From assembly GCA_017469605.1 (NCBI GenBank), contig JAFUGB010000054.1:1-11860 (forward strand): a stretch of 11,860 nucleotides of DNA. Reading direction: 5' to 3'. The notes under the pieces were generated by a model. It did not search any database, was not told the DNA's origin, and worked only from the letters and a program-made list of their open reading frames with translations. Of the stretch, positions 1 through 5,759 are shown piece by piece. Numbering within the stretch: position 1 is the stretch's first letter; every line of letters starts with the position of its first letter. This DNA comes from Clostridia bacterium (lineage in GTDB: Bacteria; Bacillota; Clostridia; Christensenellales; Aristaeellaceae). Both the position numbers and the translations under genes were made by a program.

Positions 1-390
1 AATCCGGGGGATATCAACCTGGAGGATTTCCTGGACCAGATGCAGCAGATGAAAAAGATGGGTCCCTTGTCCAATGTACTGGGAATGATTCCAGGCATCG
101 GCAGCAAGCTGAAAGATGTGGAAATTGACGAGAACGCATTTAAAAAGCCCGAAGCCATCGTTCGCAGCATGACTCCCCAGGAAAGGCGGCATCCTGATAT
201 TTTGAACGCCAGCCGCCGCAAGCGCATTGCCGCCGGCGCCGGTGTGACCGTCCAGGATGTGAACGCGCTGATGCGTCAGTTTGACCAAATGCGGCAGATG
301 ATGCGGCAGATGATGGGCAAAGGGGCCCGAAAAGGCGCCATGCGCCGCATGGCCGCACAGATGAACGGCATGAAGCCGCCGTTCCGTTGA
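1..390 (+). CDS. ffh: Signal recognition particle protein Ffh, C-terminal part (5' end outside the window)
   Basis: Ffh is the GTPase and signal-sequence-binding subunit of the bacterial SRP; with 4.5S RNA it targets ribosomes making membrane proteins to FtsY. The frame is open from base 1, and 129 codons precede the TGA stop. The visible part is the methionine-rich M domain, with a linker reading GDINLEDFLDQMQQMKKMGP, then LGMIPGIGSKLKD, the MTPQERRHPDILNASRRKRIA segment that contacts SRP RNA, and a Met/Arg-rich tail. The NG GTPase domain lies upstream of the window. The ATG at 40 is an internal methionine and not the start, because conserved Ffh sequence continues before it. It heads the classic ffh-rpsP-khpA-rimM-trmD order. 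The identification is secure. Confidence 0.96.
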   Translation, partial: NPGDINLEDFLDQMQQMKKMGPLSNVLGMIPGIGSKLKDVEIDENAFKKPEAIVRSMTPQERRHPDILNASRRKRIAAGAGVTVQDVNALMRQFDQMRQMMRQMMGKGARKGAMRRMAAQMNGMKPPFR

Positions 391-396
391 TAAGCA

Positions 397-420
397 GGTT
401 ATCATATTGCTATGATTACC
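397..420 (+). other. Hairpin between ffh and rpsP
   Basis: Ten-base arms (397-406 and 411-420) pair at 9 of 10 positions around the loop TTGC. No T tract follows, so this is not a standard terminator. It lies 6 bases after the ffh stop and about 20 bases before the rpsP ribosome binding site (AGGAGG, 441-446). An mRNA processing or stability element, or a protein-binding site, is possible; the role is inference. Confidence 0.4.
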
Positions 421-454
421 CGATATAGAAAACACATTTTAGGAGGAAAAACCA

Positions 455-700
455 ATGGTTAAGATTCGTCTGAAGAGAATGGGCATGAAGAAGCATCCTT
501 TCTACCGCATCGTTGTTGCTGATGAGCGCTCCCCCCGCGACGGCCGTTTCATCGAAGAGATTGGTTATTATAATCCCATGAAACAGCCTGCTGACATCAA
601 GATAAACAATGAAAAGGCCGCCGAATGGCTGAAGAAGGGCGCCCAGCCCACCGATACCGTGCGTATCCTGCTGAAAAAGAGCGGAGCCATTGAGGGCTGA
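455..700 (+). CDS. rpsP: 30S ribosomal protein S16
   Basis: S16 is a primary assembly protein of the small ribosomal subunit and binds 16S rRNA. The 81-residue product has the usual family length and the typical start MVKIRLKRMGMKKHPFYRIV, followed by ADERSPRDGRFIEEIGYYNP. The start is set by a strong AGGAGG at 441-446, eight bases before the ATG. It lies 64 bases after ffh and 26 bases before khpA and is probably cotranscribed with both. A perfect 6-bp hairpin (696-711, loop AACC) covers its stop codon and may modulate translation or decay of the downstream message. Confidence 0.97.
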   Translation: MVKIRLKRMGMKKHPFYRIVVADERSPRDGRFIEEIGYYNPMKQPADIKINNEKAAEWLKKGAQPTDTVRILLKKSGAIEG

Positions 701-726
701 AAACCTTCAGCAGAAAGGAAGGCCCC

Positions 727-957
727 ATGAAAGATTTGATCCTCTTTCTGGCGAAATCTTTGGTGGAAAATCCAGATGCCGTACAGGTAACCGAAACAGA
801 AGGCCCTGATTCCATCATCATTGAACTGAATGTTGCACCGGAAGACATGGGCAAAGTGATCGGAAAGCAGGGGCGTATTGCCCGCGCCATCCGATCCATC
901 CTGAAGGCTGCCACACCCAAGGACGGAAAGCCTGTTTTTCTGGAAATTCAGCAATAA
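727..957 (+). CDS. khpA: KH-domain RNA-binding protein KhpA (YlqC family)
   Basis: This is a 76-residue single KH-domain protein. In Firmicutes KhpA works with KhpB/EloR as an RNA-binding pair linked to cell elongation and small-RNA biology. The nucleic-acid-binding GxxG loop is visible as GKQG at residues 46-49, within MGKVIGKQGRIARAIR, preceded by the usual acidic-hydrophobic strand DSIIIELNVAPED. An AAAGGAAGG ribosome binding site ends 5 bases before the ATG. The position between rpsP and rimM is the conserved one for this family. The gene is followed at once by an intrinsic terminator, so it is probably the last gene of a subset of transcripts. Confidence 0.93.
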   Translation: MKDLILFLAKSLVENPDAVQVTETEGPDSIIIELNVAPEDMGKVIGKQGRIARAIRSILKAATPKDGKPVFLEIQQ

Positions 958-960
958 TTT

Positions 961-985
961 AAGGCGCGGTTTAGCGCCTTTTTTT
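961..985 (+). terminator. Intrinsic terminator between khpA and rimM
   Basis: A perfect 7-bp stem (AAGGCGC at 961-967, GCGCCTT at 974-980) with loop GGTTTA runs into T tract 979-985. It begins 3 bases after the khpA stop and ends 12 bases before the chosen rimM start, so it sits inside what is normally one operon. Readthrough would be needed for rimM-trmD unless they have a promoter I did not find. Confidence 0.85.
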
Positions 986-997
986 ATGGGAGAATTT

Positions 998-1528
998 ATG
1001 TACAGCGAATATTTATTGATTGGGGAGGTGCTCAAACCCCAAGGGGTTCATGGCCAGGTGAAGGTTCGCCCCGATACCGATGACCCGGCCAGGTTTTTGG
1101 CACTGGATCATGTTTTTTTAAAAAAAGAGGAGAAATATATACCGTGTGCCATAGAAAAAGCCGAGGCCCGGGCAGACGGATTTGTTTATTGCACGTTAAA
1201 TGCCGCGACCACTCGTGATGACGCTGAAAAACAGCGCGGGTGGATGCTCTATGTGGATCGCGCGCATGCTGTGCAGTTGGAAGAGGGCCAATATTTCATC
1301 AGTGATTTGATCGGTTGTAAGGTCAAGGATCAGAAGGATGAACTGATTGGCACGTTGGAAGATGTGCTGCAGCCCGGGGCCAACGATGTATACCAAATCC
1401 GGCGGGCAGATGGCCGCAGGATGTATTTGCCCGTGCTTCCTTTTGTGATCATGAATGTACAGGTAAAGGAAGGCTATATCGTTGTGGACGAATCGCGTTT
1501 GCCGGAGGTGGCGGTAATTGAAGATTGA
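998..1528 (+). CDS. rimM: Ribosome maturation factor RimM
   Basis: RimM binds S19 and helps assemble the head of the 30S subunit. The 176-residue product starts MYSEYLLIGEVLKPQGVHGQ, the N-terminal RimM barrel with its GxxG turn (GVHG), and ends with a PRC-barrel domain from about residue 99, containing GANDVYQI and YLPVLPFVI. I chose the ATG at 998 and not the in-frame ATG at 986: the earlier codon directly abuts the terminator T tract and has no ribosome binding site, whereas 998 has GGGAG at 988-992 with correct spacing and matches the family's usual start. The 3' end overlaps trmD by 11 bases, implying translational coupling. Confidence 0.93.
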   Translation: MYSEYLLIGEVLKPQGVHGQVKVRPDTDDPARFLALDHVFLKKEEKYIPCAIEKAEARADGFVYCTLNAATTRDDAEKQRGWMLYVDRAHAVQLEEGQYFISDLIGCKVKDQKDELIGTLEDVLQPGANDVYQIRRADGRRMYLPVLPFVIMNVQVKEGYIVVDESRLPEVAVIED

Positions 1529-2267
1529 ACTGCTGACCATCTTCCCGGAAATATTTGATTCATTTTTAAACACCAGCATCATTGGCAGGGCGCGTGCCAA
1601 CGGTCTTTTGGATATCCATGCCACCGATATACGCTGTTATTCCGAAAGCAAGCATAAAAATACGGATGATTACCCCTTTGGTGGAGGCGCCGGCATGCTG
1701 ATGATGGCCCAACCCATTGCCGACGCAATAAAGGACATCACAAAGCCGCCTTTTTGCGGAAAGCGCGTTTTTATGGGGCCCCGGGGGAAAACGTTGAATC
1801 AGCAATTGGCGCAGGAACTGGCAAAAGAGCCTGAATTGGTGATCCTGTGCGGGCACTATGAAGGCGTGGATCAGCGCGTACTGGATAAATATATCGATAT
1901 GGAAGTTTCCATCGGGGATTATATCCTGACCGGCGGTGAGACAGCGGCCATGGTGCTGATCGATTGCGTGTCCAGGCTGATCCCCGGCGTTTTGGGCAGC
2001 GCTGAAAGCGTGGGGGATGAGAGCTTTTCCGCCGCCGGATTGCTTGAATATCCGCAGTATACCCGCCCGCGCGTGTTTGAAGGAATGGAAGTGCCTGAGA
2101 TTCTGCTGAACGGAGATCATAAAAAAATAAACCAGTGGCGAAGAGAGCAAGCGCTGATTGCAACGGCAAAGCTGCGGCCGGACCTGTTGGAAAAAGCCGA
2201 AATCAGCAAAAAAGAAAGGGAATGGCTGCAAAAAGCAATTGCGCCGACAGACGCAAATGTTGATTGA
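1518..2267 (+). CDS. trmD: tRNA (guanine-N1-)-methyltransferase TrmD
   Basis: TrmD uses S-adenosylmethionine to make m1G37 next to the anticodon, preventing +1 frameshifting; it is essential in most bacteria. The 249-residue length is standard. The SPOUT trefoil-knot signatures are present: GHYEGVDQRV (residues 112-121), SIGDYILTGGE (131-141) and RLIPGVLG (153-160). Asp167 in GDESF is the likely catalytic base, and EYPQYTRP (177-184) leads to the C-terminal tRNA-binding domain. The start is a TTG inside the end of rimM, supported by GGAGG at 1503-1507 and by the family start MKIELLTIFPEIF. Its last 11 bases overlap the acetyltransferase gene. The ribosomal L19 gene that usually follows is not here. 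Confidence 0.97.
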   Translation: MKIELLTIFPEIFDSFLNTSIIGRARANGLLDIHATDIRCYSESKHKNTDDYPFGGGAGMLMMAQPIADAIKDITKPPFCGKRVFMGPRGKTLNQQLAQELAKEPELVILCGHYEGVDQRVLDKYIDMEVSIGDYILTGGETAAMVLIDCVSRLIPGVLGSAESVGDESFSAAGLLEYPQYTRPRVFEGMEVPEILLNGDHKKINQWRREQALIATAKLRPDLLEKAEISKKEREWLQKAIAPTDANVD

Positions 2268-2775
2268 AACGCTGCGCTTGACTATAACGCGTTTTTCGCT
2301 GGATATGGCGCATGACGTCCACCTCAATTCCCTGGATGAGGATATGCGGCGATTCGTTCCCGACGAGGTATTTGAAACCGAGGAAGAAGCCCGCGATGCG
2401 ATTCGCTGCTTGATTCAATGCTATGAAGATCCGGACGGCCCATATGTATATCCGATCACGCTGCGAAACGGGCACACGAACATCGGTTATATTCAACTGG
2501 CGAAGATAAAAGAAGGCTGGGAAATAGGGTATCATATCGCAAAGCAATATACAGGACGTGGATTTGCCACCGAAGCGGCAAACGCGTTTTTATCCTATCT
2601 TTTCAGATTGAAAAAGCTTGATTCTGTCTATGGCGTTTGTCTGACTGAGAATACCGCATCCAGAAAGGTCCTTGAAAAATGCGGATTCCACTTGATATTT
2701 GAGGGAATGAACGACTATCAGGGAGAAAACCAACGCGTTTGTAAGTATTTATATGAAAGAAAAGTTAACCGATGA
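2257..2775 (+). CDS. GNAT-family N-acetyltransferase (RimJ/RimL-like)
   Basis: The 172-residue product matches the Acetyltransf_3 type of GNAT fold: a start of the kind IETLRLTITRF, a beta strand GHTNIGYIQLA, and the acetyl-CoA pyrophosphate loop QYTGRGFATEA at about residues 97-107 (Q97, G100, G102 fit Q/RxxGxG/A). ENTASRKVLEKCGF near 131-144 is the usual C-terminal helix-strand. Members acetylate protein N-termini, small amines or antibiotics; the substrate here cannot be read. The ATG at 2257 was chosen because residues upstream of it are simply the trmD tail in another frame and carry no GNAT similarity. It overlaps trmD by 11 bases and the next gene by 4 (ATGA), so it is probably coupled to both. 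Confidence 0.88.
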   Translation: MLIETLRLTITRFSLDMAHDVHLNSLDEDMRRFVPDEVFETEEEARDAIRCLIQCYEDPDGPYVYPITLRNGHTNIGYIQLAKIKEGWEIGYHIAKQYTGRGFATEAANAFLSYLFRLKKLDSVYGVCLTENTASRKVLEKCGFHLIFEGMNDYQGENQRVCKYLYERKVNR

Positions 2776-3191
2776 ATATTCAATCGCTTACTCTTTTGGA
2801 TGTTCAACCATCCCAATTCTATATATCTGAAAAAAAGCTCGGTGGGGTAGAAGCATGGTTTGATTGTGGCGATCTTTCCAATTTTGAACCCATTCCAATC
2901 AAAATGCTGAACGGCCTTCCTGTAATAACCGATGGACACACCAGAGCGGTGGCTGCGCTGATGCATGGGGTAATACATGTGCCGCTTGTGGAAGAATCTG
3001 AGGAATTGGACTGGGAAATGTATCGACGCTGCGTAGCGGCATGCCGGGAAAAGAATATATTTTCGCCAGCTGATTTGGTTGGTCGGGTTATCAACGAAAA
3101 TCAATATGTTATTTTATGGGATCGATGGTGCGATCAAATGCAAAATGAAGTTTTAAATGAAAGAAAAAAGAAGCGAATTGGTGGAGAATAA
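2772..3191 (+). CDS. Small protein with ParB/sulfiredoxin-like DGHTR motif, partner of the GNAT gene
   Basis: This 139-residue protein starts in an ATGA overlap with the acetyltransferase stop. Two features recall the ParB N-terminal/sulfiredoxin fold: an early LLDVQPSQFYISEKKL segment (residues 7-22), like the 'I.P..Y.......V..L' opening of ParB proteins, and NGLPVITDGHTRAVAA at about 47-62, close to the 'v.DGhHR..A' nucleotide-binding signature. The C-terminal half is rich in Trp, Cys and charged residues (DWEMYRRCVAACREK, LWDRWCDQM). I recall similar proteins next to or fused with GNAT enzymes in Clostridia, sometimes mislabelled as acetyltransferases; that memory is not checked. A DNA-partition role is unlikely without a parA neighbour or helix-turn-helix. 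Function unknown. Confidence 0.75.
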   Translation: MNIQSLTLLDVQPSQFYISEKKLGGVEAWFDCGDLSNFEPIPIKMLNGLPVITDGHTRAVAALMHGVIHVPLVEESEELDWEMYRRCVAACREKNIFSPADLVGRVINENQYVILWDRWCDQMQNEVLNERKKKRIGGE

Positions 3192-3230
3192 AAAATTTAA
3201 AAAAAAACGAATACCGCTCCTAAAAGCGTA

Positions 3231-3284
3231 CTGCTCGAACAGCGCCTTTAAATACTGTAAAGGAACGGGGGACCAGTTTCTGGC
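3231..3284 (+). promoter_or_regulatory. Possible remnant of a ydaO-type (c-di-AMP) riboswitch, 5' half only
   Basis: The segment from GCGCCTTTAAATACTG through TAAAGGAACGGGGGACCAG resembles the 5' core of ydaO riboswitches, which carry a GCCGAAUCC-like strand, then AAGG.ACGG.GGAACC and a U-rich/GG stretch. The conserved GGGGUGAAUC element and the 3' half (CCGACAGCUAACCUC type) are not seen downstream, so the aptamer would be incomplete. The class usually controls secreted cell-wall hydrolases and potassium transporters, which fits the signal-peptide-like frame after it. This rests on pattern memory, not on a covariance-model search. Confidence 0.35.
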
Positions 3285-3295
3285 AGAAAAACTTC

Positions 3296-3345
3296 AATTG
3301 AAAACTCTTCGCAAAAGGCATCTTTTACGAAGAGTTGGATCAATT
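3296..3345 (+). repeat. Long imperfect inverted repeat (hairpin)
   Basis: Arms AATTGA (3296-3301)/TCAATT (3340-3345), AACTCTTCG (3303-3311)/CGAAGAGTT (3328-3336) and AAAAG (3313-3317)/CTTTT (3322-3326) nest around a GCAT loop, giving about 20 base pairs with small internal loops. No T tract follows, so it is not a standard terminator. It could be the variable arm of the riboswitch-like element before it or a small palindromic element. Confidence 0.5.
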
Positions 3346-3353
3346 TTAAGGGG

Positions 3354-3482
3354 AAAATCATTGGAATTGCCTTTCTATGCTTGATGATGAACGTCCTGCC
3401 GCTGGGTACGGCATTTTATTCATCATATGATCAGCGTGACTTTTTTAAATCGCGTTTCGGTTTCAATCGCATACGCATATGA
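3354..3482 (+). pseudogene. Remnant of a secreted-protein gene (signal-peptide-like frame)
   Basis: The frame starting at 3354 reads KIIGIAFLCLMMNVLPLG, then TAFYSSYDQRD, and stops at 3480-3482. This has the makeup of a bacterial signal peptide: a positive start, a hydrophobic core of about 15 residues and small residues near a possible cleavage site. It has no proper ATG: a Shine-Dalgarno-like AAGGGG (3348-3353) directly abuts the lysine codon, as if the start codon had been lost. Only about a dozen residues of unrecognised sequence follow before the stop. I read it as the 5' end of a broken gene, probably once controlled by the riboswitch-like element upstream. A chance frame is the alternative. 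Confidence 0.35.
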
Positions 3483-3682
3483 TGTTTTATGACTGGGCAT
3501 GAATTATTTTTACATGGAGAATCCTCTTTTGACCATTTTAAAAATGGCTGAAATAAAAAGCTTTACTCTATTCAAAGCAAGCGTTGACCAGGAAATGAAA
3601 AAAATCGGATGATCCGTCGTCTGCCATTCATCTTCGCTTTTCTGCGTCGCCCCCTTTGCGCAAAATAAAAAGCACTTACATA

Positions 3683-3711
3683 TTGACGGTCGATTTAAAA
3701 AGAGATAAAAT
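3683..3711 (+). promoter_or_regulatory. Sigma-A promoter for the recombinase operon
   Basis: TTGACG (3683-3688) and TAAAAT (3706-3711) are separated by exactly 17 bases. Transcription would begin near 3718, about 24 bases before the recombinase ATG, leaving room for the GAGGTG ribosome binding site at 3732-3737. No SOS box overlaps it, so this unit is not obviously under LexA control. Confidence 0.8.
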
Positions 3712-3741
3712 ACTTTTGCGAATAGTTTTATGAGGTGAAAC

Positions 3742-4857
3742 ATGGCAAAAAGCAATGATTACCATCAACAAGTACAGATTCAGCGCACACAGCGAATCCG
3801 GGAAATTTGTAAAGAGCTTCCGGACGCCTGTTCCGATTTTTTCTTTGCCATTTCGCAGACCACCAGCGCCCTGACCCGGCTTGCATATGCCTATGATCTC
3901 CGTCTCTTTTTTCAGTATCTCACCTTGGAGCAGTCGGCCTTTTCCGGCGTTGATCCCCGGCTGATCACCGTTGAACAAATCGGTAAGATTACTGCCCGAC
4001 AGCTGCGGGATTTCCAGGATTACCTCACGCAGTATATTAAACAAAACAGCGATCAAGGCGCGGAAACGATAATCAATAATCATGAGCTTGGCATTATGCG
4101 AAAGCTTTGCGCTGTTCGTTCTTTCTTTGAGTTTCTTTTCAGCAATGAAAAAATACCTGCCAATATCGCCACCCTTGTCCCCCTCCCCAAGCTGCATGAA
4201 AAGCCAATTCTCTATCTTGAAAAAGAAGAGGTGGAAAGGCTGTTGGAAGCGGCAGAAAGCGGCATAGGATTAACAAAACGGCAAAAAAAATACCAGAATA
4301 TAACAAAATCCCGCGATGTAGCCATCTTATCGCTGTTTCTTGGCACCGGAATCCGCGTGAGCGAACTGGTTGGTATCGACATCGATGACATCGATTTTTC
4401 CATCAACGGGTTTGTCGTTACAAGGAAAGGCGGCAATCAAACCATTCTGTATTTCCCGGAAACCGTTGCCGAAAACCTGCAGGCGTATCTGCGGGAACGC
4501 CGCGGCATTGAAGCGCTGCCAGGCGATGAAAACGCGTTGTTTTTATCGCTGCAAAGACGCAGGATCACGCAGCGCGCAGTAGAAATGCTGGTGAAGAAAT
4601 ATGCTGTAATTGCCGCCCCGTTAAAAAAGAAAATCAGCCCGCACAAGCTTCGCAGCACTTTTGGCACCAGCCTCTATCAGGAAACAGGCGATATATATCT
4701 TGTGGCCGATGTGCTGGGCCATGCCGATGTGAATACCACCAGAAAACATTATGCCGCCATGAGCGATCAGCGCAAGCGGGAAGCGGCAAAGCGCGTTGTG
4801 CTGCCAGAGAACCGCGTTAAGTCTAACGAATTTGAGGAGTCCGCCGATGATGAATGA
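3742..4857 (+). CDS. Tyrosine recombinase (XerC/XerD-like integrase)
   Basis: This 371-residue enzyme of the lambda-integrase/Xer family cuts and rejoins DNA through a 3'-phosphotyrosine. All catalytic residues are visible: Arg205 (GTGIRVSEL), Lys229 (TRKGG), His301 and Arg304 (SPHKLRSTFGT), His327 (LGHADVNTT) and the nucleophile Tyr337 (RKHYAAM). The N-terminal SAM-like core-binding domain covers about 40-135. It is longer than typical XerC/XerD (about 300 residues), with about 30 extra residues at the start, a lysine-rich insert at about 174-190 before the catalytic domain, and an acidic tail. No integrase-style accessory genes or attachment repeats were found nearby, and the lexA neighbourhood suggests a resident chromosomal gene. 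GAGGTG 5 bases before the ATG sets the start. Confidence 0.92.
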   Translation: MAKSNDYHQQVQIQRTQRIREICKELPDACSDFFFAISQTTSALTRLAYAYDLRLFFQYLTLEQSAFSGVDPRLITVEQIGKITARQLRDFQDYLTQYIKQNSDQGAETIINNHELGIMRKLCAVRSFFEFLFSNEKIPANIATLVPLPKLHEKPILYLEKEEVERLLEAAESGIGLTKRQKKYQNITKSRDVAILSLFLGTGIRVSELVGIDIDDIDFSINGFVVTRKGGNQTILYFPETVAENLQAYLRERRGIEALPGDENALFLSLQRRRITQRAVEMLVKKYAVIAAPLKKKISPHKLRSTFGTSLYQETGDIYLVADVLGHADVNTTRKHYAAMSDQRKREAAKRVVLPENRVKSNEFEESADDE

Positions 4858-5032
4858 AAAAACCTGTATTCTTTACGATCGGATCTGCAGCGATTGCGGA
4901 GAGTGCGACATGTGCGAATTGGATCCGAAAAAGCGCTGCGATAACTGCATGAAATGCGTTCAGGGCGATGCGGAGTATCGCGCTGTATATATTGACCGAA
5001 TCGAAAACAACCAACAAAAGGAAAAGAATTAA
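4847..5032 (+). CDS. Small cysteine-rich protein, probably metal-binding
   Basis: The 61-residue product has eight cysteines: C7, then C14, C17, C20, C23 in CxxCxxCxxC, and C31, C34, C37 in CxxCxxC after a seven-residue DPKK-containing spacer. Such spacing fits one or two zinc ions or an iron-sulfur cluster, but it is not the CxxCxxCxxxC ferredoxin motif and I do not recognise the family. There is no signal peptide or membrane segment. The start is ATG 4847 (or 4850), with GAGGAG at 4834-4839; the gene overlaps the recombinase stop by 11 bases, so the two are probably translationally coupled. It ends two bases before the first LexA box. Function unknown. Confidence 0.78.
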   Translation: MMNEKTCILYDRICSDCGECDMCELDPKKRCDNCMKCVQGDAEYRAVYIDRIENNQQKEKN

Positions 5033-5033
5033 T

Positions 5034-5047
5034 CGAACAAATGTTTG
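5034..5047 (+). promoter_or_regulatory. LexA operator (SOS box 1)
   Basis: CGAACAAATGTTTG matches the Gram-positive SOS box CGAAC-N4-GTTYG and is palindromic except for one position. It lies just upstream of the lexA -35 element. Confidence 0.82.
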
Positions 5048-5054
5048 TTTATAC

Positions 5055-5083
5055 TTGCCAAACATATGTTTGCATGTTATAAT
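5055..5083 (+). promoter_or_regulatory. lexA promoter
   Basis: TTGCCA (5055-5060) and a perfect TATAAT (5078-5083) are 17 bases apart. The second SOS box sits across the -35 end and the spacer, so bound LexA would directly block RNA polymerase. The expected start site near 5090 gives a leader of about 25 bases with AGGAG at 5102-5106. Confidence 0.8.
5059..5072 (+). promoter_or_regulatory. LexA operator (SOS box 2)
   Basis: CAAACATATGTTTG is a perfect 14-base palindrome of the CRAAC-N4-GTTYG type. It lies inside the lexA promoter, 25 bases (centre to centre) after box 1, an arrangement expected for autorepression. Confidence 0.82.
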
Positions 5084-5115
5084 AAAGCTGTAGATGAAAA
5101 TAGGAGCACATCTTT

Positions 5116-5739
5116 ATGCAAACATCCAAACGTACTCGCGGCGATACCCAACAGCGCATCCTTGCTTTTATCGAACAGGAAATAGCGCAAAAAGGCTATC
5201 CCCCCTCTGTCCGTGAAATCGGTGATGCCGTGGGGCTGAAATCAACCTCCACTGTGCATGGTCATCTTCGCCGCCTGGAAGCCAGGGGGCTGCTCAGACG
5301 GGATGCCATGAAGCCCCGGGCCATGGAAGTCTGTACAAATGACGCCGCTTCCGGCAGGGCCGCAGGCATTCAAATGGTTCCTTTGGTGGGCAATGTAGCC
5401 GCTGGCTCGCCCATTCTGGCGGAAGAATATGTGGAGGATAATATTGCCCTTCCCGAAGCGCTGCTGGGCGAAGGAAAACACTTCATTTTGAAGGTCCATG
5501 GCGACAGCATGATCAATGTTGGAATCATGGATGGCGATTATGTGGTGGTACGTCAGCAGAACACGGCCAATAACGGAGAGATCGTCGTTGCGCTGATTGA
5601 CGGCAGCGCCACTGTAAAACGCTTTTATCGGGAAAATGGGCACTTCCGCCTTCAACCGGAAAACAGCAATATGCTGCCAATCATTACCAGATCGGTGGAT
5701 ATTGCCGGCAAGGTTGTCACAGTATATCGAAAATATTGA
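5116..5739 (+). CDS. lexA: SOS repressor LexA
   Basis: LexA represses DNA-damage genes and is inactivated when RecA filaments stimulate its self-cleavage. The 207 residues show an N-terminal winged helix-turn-helix (PSVREIGDAVGLKSTSTVHG, about 30-49) and a C-terminal S24 peptidase domain. The scissile Ala96-Gly97 lies in VAAGSP, and the catalytic dyad is Ser131 (GDSMI) and Lys168 (TVKRF). All residues needed for self-cleavage are present. The ATG follows AGGAG by 9 bases. Two SOS boxes in front indicate autoregulation. It has its own promoter and terminator, so it is a single-gene unit downstream of the recombinase/cysteine-rich pair. Confidence 0.97.
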   Translation: MQTSKRTRGDTQQRILAFIEQEIAQKGYPPSVREIGDAVGLKSTSTVHGHLRRLEARGLLRRDAMKPRAMEVCTNDAASGRAAGIQMVPLVGNVAAGSPILAEEYVEDNIALPEALLGEGKHFILKVHGDSMINVGIMDGDYVVVRQQNTANNGEIVVALIDGSATVKRFYRENGHFRLQPENSNMLPIITRSVDIAGKVVTVYRKY

Positions 5740-5759
5740 TGAATCGTCCGCAAAGCAAC

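Larger units (their letters stand above)
3192..3741. other. AT-rich stretch without an intact gene
   Basis: These 550 bases hold no reading frame that I accept as an intact protein gene. Features seen are a run of A-rich sequence just after the ParB-like gene, a ydaO-like riboswitch half (3231-3284), a long imperfect hairpin (3296-3345), a signal-peptide-like remnant (3354-3482), a small 15-base inverted repeat (3533-3547) and the recombinase promoter (3683-3711). I see nothing recognisable in 3548-3680. The base composition is visibly richer in A and T than in the genes on either side, as expected for decaying or recently acquired DNA. Confidence 0.6.

Noticed and set aside
1566..2327. A 253-codon minus-strand frame opposite trmD
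   Set aside because: Antisense shadow of trmD with a His/Cys/Phe-rich composition unlike a real protein.
3157..3384. A 75-codon plus-strand frame overlapping the end of the ParB-like gene
   Set aside because: It runs through the riboswitch-like core and the long hairpin, has a poor ribosome site, and its lysine/arginine-rich composition simply reflects A-rich DNA.
3676..4197. A 173-codon minus-strand frame opposite the recombinase start
   Set aside because: It covers the recombinase promoter and N-terminus in antisense, with no recognisable motif.
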